Shown here in pieces: positions 1 through 5,202 of a DNA stretch of 5,273 bases (its first letter is position 1; every line of letters starts with the position of its first letter). The stretch spans positions 1-5,273 of the forward strand of contig JAICYE010000203.1 of assembly GCA_025934385.1 (NCBI GenBank), given 5' to 3'. The position numbers and the translations under genes were made by a program. This stretch comes from Acidimicrobiia bacterium. GTDB taxonomy: Bacteria > Actinomycetota > Acidimicrobiia > IMCC26256 > BP-133. The notes under the pieces were generated by a model. That model saw only the letters and a program-made list of their open reading frames with translations, did no database searches and was not told the DNA's origin.

Positions 1-156
1 CGGGGCAAACGACTCCGCCTCGCCTTCTTCAACATCGCCGCCCGCGTCGTGCGCCACGCCCGCCAACTCCACCTCCGCCTCCCCCGGGCCTACCCCCACG
101 TCGACGCCTTCATCGAAGCCCTCACCCGCATACGGGCCCTCCCCACCTTCGCCTGA
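1..156 (+). CDS. IS1380-family transposase, C-terminal fragment
   Basis: The reading frame is open from the first base and ends at a TGA, giving the last 51 residues of a protein whose start lies outside the window. The tail contains AARVVRHARQLHLRLP, then a Y-P-H-V-D-A-F segment and L-T-R-I-R-A-L-P. This arrangement (V-R-H-A-R, L-R-L-P, aromatic-P-x-x-D-x-F, L-x-R-L-R-A-L-P) resembles the end of IS1380-type DDE transposases, which cut and paste their own element. The catalytic DDE residues would lie upstream and cannot be seen, so activity cannot be judged. The gene points toward the family 99 hydrolase gene on the opposite strand, tail to tail. The family call rests on a short conserved tail from memory, so another DDE family is possible. 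Confidence 0.6.
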   Translation, partial: RGKRLRLAFFNIAARVVRHARQLHLRLPRAYPHVDAFIEALTRIRALPTFA

Positions 157-364
157 CGCAACAGCACGCTCCGACCAAGGCCAGACGCTCCGTCACCGAC
201 GAAGCGCGCCCGACAACGAGCCGGAACCGACTCCCCGGTTCCGCGGAACCGCCCCGGGCGCCTGTCAACACCGCAACCCCGCTGCGCCGCCCGCTCCGGC
301 CACCCTCAATAGGCCCCACCCGCTCCTCACGACCCCCGTCCGGGACTCGTCTGCAATATCAGGG
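157..364. other. Non-coding stretch after the transposase, probably including the IS right end
   Basis: I see no convincing gene here. The stretch holds an 8-bp direct repeat ACGCTCCG at 166-173 and 185-192, a 16-bp palindrome at 236-251, and near its right edge a more A/T-rich piece, CTGCAATATCAGGGTCAG, just before the stop codon of the convergent gene. Short open frames through it lack a ribosome-binding site and codon character. Confidence 0.5.
222..251. repeat. Three-arm inverted repeat with 16-bp perfect palindrome
   Basis: CGGAACCG occurs at 222-229 and again at 244-251, and its reverse complement CGGTTCCG lies between them at 236-243. Bases 236-251 are therefore a perfect 16-bp palindrome, and 222-243 can form an alternative 8-bp hairpin with a 6-base loop. 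It starts 65 bases after the transposase stop. It could end transcription of the insertion sequence or the convergent gene, but no T-run follows on either strand, so an intrinsic terminator is not obvious. It could also be a protein-binding site. Confidence 0.6.
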
Positions 365-368
365 TCAG
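341..368. mobile_element. Putative right end of the IS1380-like element
   Basis: This is a relatively A/T-containing segment (CTGCAATATCAGGGTCAG at 350-367) in a very GC-rich setting, downstream of the transposase tail and directly at the end of the convergent gene. Position and composition fit the terminal inverted repeat of the element. The other end and the target duplication are outside the window, so the boundary is a guess. If right, the TGA of the convergent gene (365-367) lies within or at the edge of the element. Confidence 0.25.
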
Positions 369-2101
369 ATCCCGGCCCGGAGGGCCCGGAAATCAGCTGC
401 CCACTCCGCCGTGCGGTCCATGTAGGCGGTCTCGGCCGCGGTCCCCGTCTTGCCGTACACGCCCTCGTAGCCCGGTGAGTAGTAGCCGTCGGGGAAGACG
501 TAGGGCTTGGCCGGCTCGATCTGCGTGCCCTCGTGCCACTCGTTCCAGCTGGTGACGCTGACGACGTCGGCCCCGGCGGCGAAGGCCGCCCGCCACAGCG
601 TGTCATAGCGGGCCCCGCCGAGCGCCGGGGTCACGCCGAGCTGGGGCGAGCCGGAGCGGCGGGCGTCGAAGCCCGGTGCCACCGACGGCGAGCACAGCAG
701 CCGCCGCTGCCGGGCAGCGCCGCAGGTGGCGGCCATCTCCGCCTCGCCGTAGCGCATCGCGTCGTAGCTGTAGATGCCGTCGAAGCCGGCCGTGCGGGCG
801 TAGTCGGCGAACGAGCCCGACAGCATCGAGCCCAGGTTGCCGCTCTCGGCGAAGAACCGCATGTCGGGATGGGCGGCCAGCACCGGCGCCCAGTCGGCGG
901 CCGGCCCGGCCGTGTCGGCCTGGTAGACGTAGACCTCGGTGATGCCGAGGCCCCGGAGGTAGGTCAGGTCCGACGCCACCGTGAGCGGCGTGCGGCCGGG
1001 GTAGGGCTCGAGGTGGATGGCCAGCCGCAGCCCGGCACCCTTCACGGCGGTGATGAGGTCCGGCAGCATCCAGTCCTCGTAGGCCCCCTGTCCCCACCAC
1101 GAGCTGACCACCGTGTCGACCCCCGAGGCGCGCATCTGCTGCGCCTGCCGGACGAGGACGTTGGGATCGAGCGAGCTGTACAGCCCGTCGGCCGGATAGA
1201 AGTTCGAGCCGATGTCGTCGGGCGGCGTGTGGCCGTTCTGCTCCCAGTGGCGCCAGGCCGTCCGGGGGGCGGTGGCCGGCGTGGCGTACCAGGGGTAGAA
1301 GAAGATCGACACCTCGGCTGGCTCGACGACCGGCCGGGGGGCCAGCGCCACGATGGGCGACACCAGGTGCAAGCCGCCAAGGCTCCCGGCGAAGCCGGCG
1401 TCGCCGTAGCTGAAGATGCCTCCGTCGGCGCCGACGAGCCAGTAGCCGAGCCCCCGGGGGGTGGCCGCCACCGACACGACCGGACCCGCCAGGTGCTGCC
1501 CGCCGGCCGACCCGGCGAAGGGCGCGTCGCCGAAGGTGAAGATCCCGCCGTCGGCGGCGACCAGCCAGTAGCCCCGCCCGCCGGGCGTGGCGGCCATGCC
1601 CACCACCGGCGCCTTGAGCTTCGTTCCGCCGACCCCGCCGCGGAACACTGCGTCGCCGAAGGTGAAGATTCCTCCATCGCCGGCCACCAGCCAGTAGCCC
1701 TGACCGGTGGCGGTGCGGGCCATCCCGACGATCGGCTTGTCGAGCCGGCGCCCGCCGGTGGACCCGAAGAAGCCGGCGTCGCCGAAGGCGAACACGCCCC
1801 CGTCCGACGCCACCAGCCAGTAGCCCTTGCCGGTCGGCGTGGCGGCCAGGGTGACGATCGGCCGGTTGAGCCGCCGGCCGCCCATCGACCCGTAGAACGG
1901 CGCGCCACCGAAGGAGAAGACGCCGCCGTCGGAGGCGGCCAGCCACGTCCCGCCATCGGTCGGGGTGGGAGCGGACGGGCCGCCGACGACCGGCAGGGCG
2001 GCCGCGGCCGGCCCGGCCGTGACGGCCGCGGGCAGCAAGGCCGCGATGGCCGACAGGGCACAGAGCCAGAGGAGGAGGACGGATCGTCGGGTACCGCGCA
2101 T
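365..2101 (-). CDS. Secreted glycoside hydrolase family 99-like protein with five 42-residue repeats
   Basis: 578 residues. Residues 1-35 form a Sec signal peptide: basic start, hydrophobic core, then an Ala-rich end with A-x-A cleavage options near 32-35. Cys14 is not in a lipobox, so a free secreted protein is likelier than a lipoprotein. Residues 51-260 are five repeats of exactly 42 residues of the type [17 protein letters not shown], probably a beta-rich surface or carbohydrate-binding module. Residues about 264-575 match the family 99 fold (endo-alpha-1,2-mannosidase/mannanase): YPWY at 269-272, SSWWG at 333-337, HLEPYPGR at 363-370, and [13 protein letters not shown] from 518. The latter supplies Glu521 and Glu524, the family's catalytic pair. 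A tail like [12 protein letters not shown] is usual for the family, so the domain looks complete. The substrate is unknown; an alpha-mannan-like polysaccharide is an inference. The ATG lies in a hairpin loop with no clear Shine-Dalgarno. The gene is separated from yqgE by 326 bases and probably has its own promoter. Confidence 0.88.
   Translation of the reverse strand: MRGTRRSVLLLWLCALSAIAALLPAAVTAGPAAAALPVVGGPSAPTPTDGGTWLAASDGGVFSFGGAPFYGSMGGRRLNRPIVTLAATPTGKGYWLVASDGGVFAFGDAGFFGSTGGRRLDKPIVGMARTATGQGYWLVAGDGGIFTFGDAVFRGGVGGTKLKAPVVGMAATPGGRGYWLVAADGGIFTFGDAPFAGSAGGQHLAGPVVSVAATPRGLGYWLVGADGGIFSYGDAGFAGSLGGLHLVSPIVALAPRPVVEPAEVSIFFYPWYATPATAPRTAWRHWEQNGHTPPDDIGSNFYPADGLYSSLDPNVLVRQAQQMRASGVDTVVSSWWGQGAYEDWMLPDLITAVKGAGLRLAIHLEPYPGRTPLTVASDLTYLRGLGITEVYVYQADTAGPAADWAPVLAAHPDMRFFAESGNLGSMLSGSFADYARTAGFDGIYSYDAMRYGEAEMAATCGAARQRRLLCSPSVAPGFDARRSGSPQLGVTPALGGARYDTLWRAAFAAGADVVSVTSWNEWHEGTQIEPAKPYVFPDGYYSPGYEGVYGKTGTAAETAYMDRTAEWAADFRALRAGI
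1322..1951 (-). repeat. Five tandem 126-bp coding repeats
   Basis: Within the family 99 gene, five units of 126 bases (42 codons) follow without gaps: 1951-1826, 1825-1700, 1699-1574, 1573-1448 and 1447-1322. Each encodes G-Y-W-L-V-x-x-D-G-G-[VI]-F-[AST]-[FY]-G-D-A-x-F-x-G-S-x-G-G-x-x-L-x-x-P-[IV]-V-x-[ML]-A-x-T-P-x-G, with a degenerate first unit (G-T-W-L, G-G-A-P) and a last unit that decays after V-A-L-A-P. The units differ at many positions, so they are old duplications kept in register by selection, not a recent expansion. The period and the recurring aromatic and D-G-G turns suggest beta-sheet repeats, possibly blades of a propeller; that is inference. Confidence 0.9.
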
Positions 2102-2113
2102 GGTGGTACCCGA
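2087..2113 (-). promoter_or_regulatory. Start-codon hairpin of the family 99 gene
   Basis: The transcript reads TCGGGTACC, then a 9-base loop ACCATGCGC, then GGTACCCGA. The arms at 2113-2105 and 2095-2087 are perfect 9-bp complements and the ATG (2101-2099) sits in the loop. The right arm is inside the coding region (codons 3-5). Such a stem would cover the ribosome-landing site, so translation is likely limited unless the stem is opened. The repeat is certain; the regulatory role is inferred. Confidence 0.55.
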
Positions 2114-2125
2114 GACACTACGGGT
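2108..2125 (-). promoter_or_regulatory. Upstream hairpin competing with the start-codon hairpin
   Basis: On the transcript ACCCG (2125-2121) pairs with CGGGT (2112-2108) around an 8-base loop. The CGGGT arm is also part of the left arm of the start-codon hairpin, so only one of the two can form. This is the layout of an expression platform that chooses between two folds. The pairing is read directly; the switch function is inferred. Confidence 0.4.
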
Positions 2126-2171
2126 GGCTTTGCCCTATCAGAAGAGGCCGGGAGTCGCTTCGAACCCTTTG

Positions 2172-2194
2172 CCCCGCTTCGCTGCTGAACGGGG
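2172..2194. repeat. Bulged hairpin in the hydrolase leader
   Basis: CCCCG (2172-2176) and TTC (2178-2180) pair with GAA (2187-2189) and CGGGG (2190-2194), leaving one bulged C and a 6-base loop. It is about 70 bases upstream of the family 99 start codon and forms the 5' side of the candidate structured leader. Confidence 0.5.
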
Positions 2195-2229
2195 AGGTCA
2201 CGTTCAGGCCGGGCCCGTCGTGGGCGCAG

Positions 2230-2334
2230 GTCCGGCCCGGAACGACGTCCAACGCCGCCGCTTGGGCCGGACGTACGGTCGGATCCAGACGAGAGAGGGA
2301 GAGAGAACCCGGCGGGTACGTCCGGCCCGGGACG
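2230..2334. repeat. Three GTCCGGCCC motifs, two forming a 13-bp inverted repeat
   Basis: GTCCGGCCC lies at 2230-2238 and 2320-2328 on the plus strand, and inverted (GGGCCGGAC) at 2264-2272. The first and third copies extend to 14 of 15 matching bases (2230-2244 and 2320-2334). The second and third extend to a perfect 13-bp inverted repeat, GGGCCGGACGTAC at 2264-2276 and GTACGTCCGGCCC at 2316-2328, 39 bases apart. The spacing suits paired operator sites or a long-loop hairpin upstream of the hydrolase gene. Confidence 0.5.
2291..2305. repeat. Homopurine mirror repeat
   Basis: GAGAGAGGGAGAGAG reads the same in both directions on one strand and is all purine. It sits near the centre of the 13-bp inverted repeat at 2264-2328. 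Such tracts can adopt unusual DNA shapes, and on the minus strand this gives a C/T-rich leader or spacer. Function unknown. Confidence 0.55.
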
Positions 2335-2371
2335 GCAGCGGCGTTCGAGCGGCTCTCTACCCCCGCGCCAC

Positions 2372-2405
2372 AGCCGGAAAACCCGAAAATCGGCAAAATT
2401 TTTCG
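2372..2405 (-). terminator. Possible weak terminator after yqgE
   Basis: This is the only A/T-rich patch between the two genes, 23 or more bases past the yqgE stop. On the minus strand, CGAAAA (2405-2400) can pair with TTTTCG (2389-2384), and CCGA-TTT-TCGG is followed by GTTTTCC. The stems are short and the T-runs broken, so termination here is only a suggestion; the patch might instead be promoter DNA for the hydrolase gene. Confidence 0.25.
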
Positions 2406-2427
2406 CGCCGGTCGCGCCGGGCCACGG

Positions 2428-2988
2428 TCAATTCTGGGAGGGATCAGCGGGGCAGAGGGCGAACATGGCCAGGCGGCCGCCCTGCCGCCGGAGCACGTCC
2501 TCCCACAGCGTGTCGGGATCGTCGGTGAGGGCGTCGCCCGGTTCGGCGTCGACCACGAACCAGGCGCCCTCGGCGATCTCGTGCTCGAGCTGGCCGCCGG
2601 CCCACCCGGCGTAGCCGGCGAAGAGGCGGACGGCGTCGATGCCCCGGGGCGGGCCGCCCATGTTGGCCAGGCCGATGTCGGCCAGCAGCGGCTGGAAGCC
2701 CTCGGCGCCGCCGTCGCCGAGGCGGGCGACGCAGATGACGGCGGTGCGGCTCACCGGCCCGCCGACGAAGACCACCGGGGGCTGGGCGGCCAGCAGGTCC
2801 CAGCCTTCCCAGTCGGCCCCCGCCTCGTCGAGGTCGGTCCCGCTCGGCCGGTTGAGGACGAGCCCGACGGCGCCCTCGGGCGTGTGCTCCAGCATGAGCA
2901 CCACCGTCCGCTCGAAGTTGGGGTCGCCGAGCACCGGGGTCGCCACCAGCAGCCGGGCCCGGTGCGAGACGAACACGTCGCGGATCAT
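2428..2988 (-). CDS. yqgE: YqgE/AlgH family protein (DUF179, UPF0301)
   Basis: 186 residues, the usual length of the family. Hallmarks run in order: LLVATPVLGDPNFERTVVLM and EH at 13-35, GLVLNRP at 42-48, VGGPV at 75-79, then GYAGWAGGQLEHEIAEGAWF at 125-144 and LWEDVLRR at 161-168. The family is a soluble cytoplasmic single-domain fold found across bacteria. Its biochemical role is not settled; AlgH was linked to alginate regulation in Pseudomonas, which should not be carried over here. There is no signal peptide. The ATG is chosen because R-A-R-L-L-V-A-T-P begins a few residues in, as in homologues; a GTG four codons later is possible. No strong Shine-Dalgarno is visible, and a 10-bp palindrome GTCGGCCGAC lies at 2994-3003. 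It starts 36 bases after the proline-rich gene and is probably co-transcribed with it. Confidence 0.93.
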   Translation of the reverse strand: MIRDVFVSHRARLLVATPVLGDPNFERTVVLMLEHTPEGAVGLVLNRPSGTDLDEAGADWEGWDLLAAQPPVVFVGGPVSRTAVICVARLGDGGAEGFQPLLADIGLANMGGPPRGIDAVRLFAGYAGWAGGQLEHEIAEGAWFVVDAEPGDALTDDPDTLWEDVLRRQGGRLAMFALCPADPSQN

Positions 2989-3024
2989 CGCGCGTCGGCC
3001 GACCCGGGGGTCACGCAGGAAAAC

Positions 3025-3234
3025 TCAGATCTGGGGGACGGGCTGCGGCTCGGGTTTCGGCATCGGCGGCCGGTCGGGCAGCGGGTCGGGTTCGGGCTGC
3101 GGGTGGCGGGGCGGGAACGGGTCGCCGGGGCCGTCGGGGTCGGGGCCGGGCGGCTCGATCGGCGGGAACGGGTCCGGCACTGTCTCAGGCCGTTCCGGGG
3201 CCACCGTGAGGTTCGGTGTGAGGGTTGCGGTCAT
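3025..3234 (-). CDS. Small proline-rich protein, function unknown
   Basis: 69 residues, 27 of them proline, with repeated P-D-P, P-E-P and P-F-P-P motifs and many acidic residues, ending P-Q-P-V-P-Q-I. There is no signal peptide, membrane segment or cysteine, so it should be extended and disordered. The ATG lies in the 3' end of the SRPBCC gene in another frame, with a 50-base overlap, and is preceded by a purine-rich AGAGGAAGG that gives the best ribosome-binding site in this operon. Overlap plus Shine-Dalgarno suggests translational coupling to the SRPBCC gene. The frame fills the otherwise empty gap before yqgE. I do not recognise a family. A chance open frame remains possible, because proline codons (CCN) are favoured in GC-rich DNA. 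Confidence 0.5.
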   Translation of the reverse strand: MTATLTPNLTVAPERPETVPDPFPPIEPPGPDPDGPGDPFPPRHPQPEPDPLPDRPPMPKPEPQPVPQI

Positions 3235-3694
3235 GCCCTTCCTCTACCCGCAGGGCCCGGGCGAGGAACTGCTCGACGCCAGTGGTCACCACCCAGTCGT
3301 GGCCCCACTCCATGAGCGGCCGGCCGAAGCGGGAGGCGGCCCGCAGCACCGGCCGGCACAGCTCCATCTCCCAGGCGAGCCGGGCCACCGAGCCGTCGCC
3401 GTCGTCTCCCGGGCTCAGCTCCAGCCGGGCGGGGCCGGCCAGATCGCCGTCGACGACGGCCTCGACCAGCCGGCCCGGGACCAGCTCCCGGATCAGGACC
3501 GTGAACCGCAGCGTGTAGGGGACGGGCGCCCGCACCAGGCAGGCCGACCGGCCGCCGGGCACGAGCCCGTCCCCCGAGAACTCCCGCAGCCACGGCCACC
3601 ACCGGCGGAAGTCCTCGGTCCGGGCGAGAACGCGCCAGAGCTCGTCGGGTGGCGCGGCGAACGTCCAGGTGCGGTCGAAGCGGAACGGACGCAA
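3185..3694 (-). CDS. SRPBCC/START-like superfamily protein
   Basis: 169 residues with a TTG start. The N-terminus FDRTWTFAAPPDELWRVLAR, followed by W-W-P-W-L-R-E-F, is the typical opening of polyketide cyclase/dehydrase-like SRPBCC proteins. The middle alternates strands (Y-T-L-R-F-T-V-L-I, L-V-E-A-V-V-D-G-D-L-A-G), and GHDWVVTTGVEQFLARAL at 131-148 would be the long C-terminal helix that closes the ligand cavity. These soluble proteins bind hydrophobic small molecules; the ligand here is unknown. The frame stays open far upstream, antisense to ligD, but family resemblance begins at R-P-F-R-F-D, so TTG at 3694 is preferred over further upstream codons; its ribosome-binding site is poor. It is the first gene of the minus-strand operon and diverges from ligD with a 45-base gap. 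Confidence 0.85.
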   Translation of the reverse strand: MRPFRFDRTWTFAAPPDELWRVLARTEDFRRWWPWLREFSGDGLVPGGRSACLVRAPVPYTLRFTVLIRELVPGRLVEAVVDGDLAGPARLELSPGDDGDGSVARLAWEMELCRPVLRAASRFGRPLMEWGHDWVVTTGVEQFLARALRVEEGHDRNPHTEPHGGPGTA

Positions 3695-3739
3695 GGTCCC
3701 GGAGGCTAACTGTCCCAGGGGCCGGGCAGACTGGCAGGC
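3695..3739. promoter_or_regulatory. Short divergent intergenic region
   Basis: Only 45 bases separate the TTG start of the SRPBCC gene from the GTG start of ligD. GGCTAACTG at 3704-3712 is the only A/T-leaning piece and could supply a -10 element in either direction. No strong Shine-Dalgarno is visible for either gene, so leaderless or short-leader transcripts are plausible. No actinobacterial LexA-type box (GAAC-N4-GTTC) was seen. Confidence 0.3.
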
Positions 3740-5197
3740 GTGAGGCCCCCGGAAGAAAAGCTCGGGCGCTACCAGGAGATGCGCGACTTCGCCGCCACGC
3801 CGGAGCCGTCGGGCGCCGAGCCCGTTCCCGGGCACGAGGGCCTCCCCCGCTTCGTGGTCCAGGAGCACCACGCCACCAGCCTCCACTGGGACCTGCGGCT
3901 GGAGCGCGACGGCGTCCTCGCCAGCTGGGCCGTCCCCCGGGGCATCCCGCCCGACCCGAAGCAGAACCACCTCGCCGTCCACACCGAGGACCATCCGCTC
4001 ATGTACCTGGAGTTCTCGGGGGACATCCCCGCCGGCCAGTACGGCGCCGGGAAGATGACGATCTGGGACACCGGCACCTATGAGACCGAGAAGTGGAGCG
4101 ACCGGGAAGTGATGGTCGTCCTCCACGGCGAGCGCGCCCGGGGCCGCTACGTGCTCTTCCAGACCAAGGGCAACCAGTGGATGATCCACCGGATGGACCC
4201 CCCGGAAGATCCGGGGCGCCAGCCCCTGCCGGCCGGGTGGCGGCCGATGCTGGCCACGGCCTCCGGGGCCATCCCGAACGACGAGGCCAACTGGTCGTTC
4301 GAGGTCAAGTGGGACGGGATCCGGGCGCTGGCCTCGGTCTCCGGCGGGCGGATCAAGCTCGAGGCCCGCAGCGGGCGCGACGTCACCCACCGGTATCCGG
4401 AGCTGTCCGCCCTCGGCCGGGCGCTCGGCGCCACCGAGGCGCTGCTCGATGGAGAGATCGTCGCCCTCGACCCCGCCACCGGGCGACCATCGTTCGAGCG
4501 CCTCCAGCGCCGCATGCACGTGGAGTCCGAGGGCGCGATCCGCCGCCTCCGCCAGGACGTGCCGATCACCTACGCCCTGTTCGACCTCCTCTGGCTCGAC
4601 GGGCACCCGACCACCCACCTGCCCTACTCCGAGCGCCGCCGGCTCCTCGAAGGGCTCGAGCTCAACGGCCCGGCCTGGCACACGCCGGCCGCCCACCCCG
4701 GCGAGGGTCGGGCGCTGCTCGACGCCACCCGGGGGGCCGGCCTCGAGGGCGTGGTGGCCAAGCGGCTCGACTCGCTCTACGAGCCCGGCGTCCGCACCCG
4801 GAGCTGGCTCAAGGTCAAGAACCACCTCGCCCAGGACTTCGTCGTCGGCGGCTGGCTGCCCGGCGAGGGCTCCCGGGGCCGGTTGGGCGCGCTGCTCCTC
4901 GGCGTCCATGACGACGACGGGAGGCTCTGTTTCGCGGGGCGGGTCGGCACCGGCTTCACCGACGCCGAGCTCACCCGGCTGCTGCGACTCCTCGATCCGC
5001 TCCGCCGGGACACACCGCCGTTTGACCCCCCGCCCCCGAAGCCGGTGGCCAGAGAGGCCACCTGGGTCGAGCCGGGGCTCGTCGTCGAGGTGGAATTCAC
5101 CGAGTGGACGGGCGTCGGCATCCTCCGCCACCCGTCCTACAAAGGGCAGCGCGACGACAAGGACCCGAGGGAAGTCGTGAGAGAGGTGGGAAACTAA
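3740..5197 (+). CDS. ligD: LigD-type end-joining protein: 3'-phosphoesterase plus ATP-dependent DNA ligase
   Basis: 485 residues. Residues about 10-152 are the LigD 3'-phosphoesterase domain: QEHHATSLHWDLRLERDG gives His43, His49, Asp51 and Arg53, and EDHPLMY gives His85 and Tyr89, the metal- and phosphate-binding set of the family. It trims 3' phosphates and ribonucleotides at breaks. Residues about 165-360 are the nucleotidyltransferase domain: motif I KWDGIR with adenylated Lys190, LDGEI at 236-240, YALFDLLWLDG at 278-288, EGVVAKR at 336-342 and WLKVK at 356-360. An OB-fold follows to the end (GRVGTGF, R-H-P-S-Y-K-G). All key residues are present. There is no primase-polymerase domain, unlike the three-domain LigD of mycobacteria and Pseudomonas. 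The GTG start is preferred because K-L-G-R-Y-Q-E-M-R-D-F-A-x-T-P-E-P matches family N-termini; an ATG at 3779 would remove part of it. ku follows after five bases. Confidence 0.95.
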   Translation: MRPPEEKLGRYQEMRDFAATPEPSGAEPVPGHEGLPRFVVQEHHATSLHWDLRLERDGVLASWAVPRGIPPDPKQNHLAVHTEDHPLMYLEFSGDIPAGQYGAGKMTIWDTGTYETEKWSDREVMVVLHGERARGRYVLFQTKGNQWMIHRMDPPEDPGRQPLPAGWRPMLATASGAIPNDEANWSFEVKWDGIRALASVSGGRIKLEARSGRDVTHRYPELSALGRALGATEALLDGEIVALDPATGRPSFERLQRRMHVESEGAIRRLRQDVPITYALFDLLWLDGHPTTHLPYSERRRLLEGLELNGPAWHTPAAHPGEGRALLDATRGAGLEGVVAKRLDSLYEPGVRTRSWLKVKNHLAQDFVVGGWLPGEGSRGRLGALLLGVHDDDGRLCFAGRVGTGFTDAELTRLLRLLDPLRRDTPPFDPPPPKPVAREATWVEPGLVVEVEFTEWTGVGILRHPSYKGQRDDKDPREVVREVGN

Positions 5198-5202
5198 AAC
5201 CC

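Larger units (their letters stand above)
2102..2194 (-). ncRNA. Structured leader, possible divergent c-di-GMP-I (GEMM)-like riboswitch
   Basis: Read on the minus strand, the leader has a hairpin of CCCCG-TTC paired to GAA-CGGGG with one bulged base (2194-2172), running straight into a first GGGCAAAG box. A GGG/CCC stem capped by TCG/CGA follows (about 2168-2151), then a second box, GGGCAAAGCCACCCG (2135-2121), and the competing hairpin before the ATG. GGGCAAA followed by GCAAAGCCAC is reminiscent of the GEMM-I consensus, but the canonical G-A-C-G-C-A-A-A is missing and the spacing is off. It may be a degenerate or different RNA element, or chance in GC-rich DNA. Confidence 0.3.
2195..2427. 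other. Non-coding region between yqgE and the family 99 gene
   Basis: No gene is supported here. The stretch must hold the end of the yqgE transcript and the promoter of the hydrolase gene, since both genes read right to left. It contains three GTCCGGCCC motifs, a purine mirror repeat and an A/T-rich patch. I cannot point to a confident -35/-10 pair. Confidence 0.6.

Noticed and set aside
122..319. A 65-codon minus-strand open frame across the transposase end
   Set aside because: It overlaps the transposase tail, has no ribosome-binding site and resembles nothing known.
1322..1951. Regularly spaced repeats that might suggest a CRISPR array or other non-coding tandem repeat
   Set aside because: Units are 126 bases, an exact codon multiple, diverged at the DNA level and conserved as protein; they are coding repeats.
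533..2188. A 551-codon plus-strand open frame opposite the family 99 hydrolase gene
   Set aside because: It is low-complexity (Gly, Arg, Pro, Ala, Val, Glu) without domains and is fully antisense to a gene with clear signal peptide, repeats and catalytic motifs.
2102..2194. A c-di-AMP (ydaO-type) riboswitch ahead of the secreted hydrolase, as seen before some actinobacterial cell-wall hydrolases
   Set aside because: The expected conserved segments of that class were not found; the weak resemblance is to GEMM-I instead.
1965..2528. Open frames on both strands across the region between yqgE and the hydrolase gene (also 2118-2396, minus)
   Set aside because: Low-complexity translation without family resemblance, overlapping real genes at the edges, and the region carries many inverted repeats typical of regulatory DNA.
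3185..5131. A 648-codon open frame on the minus strand running antisense through almost all of ligD
   Set aside because: Only its last 170 codons look like a protein family (SRPBCC). The rest has no recognisable domain and mirrors the strong codon bias of ligD, as expected in GC-rich DNA; the real gene starts near 3694.
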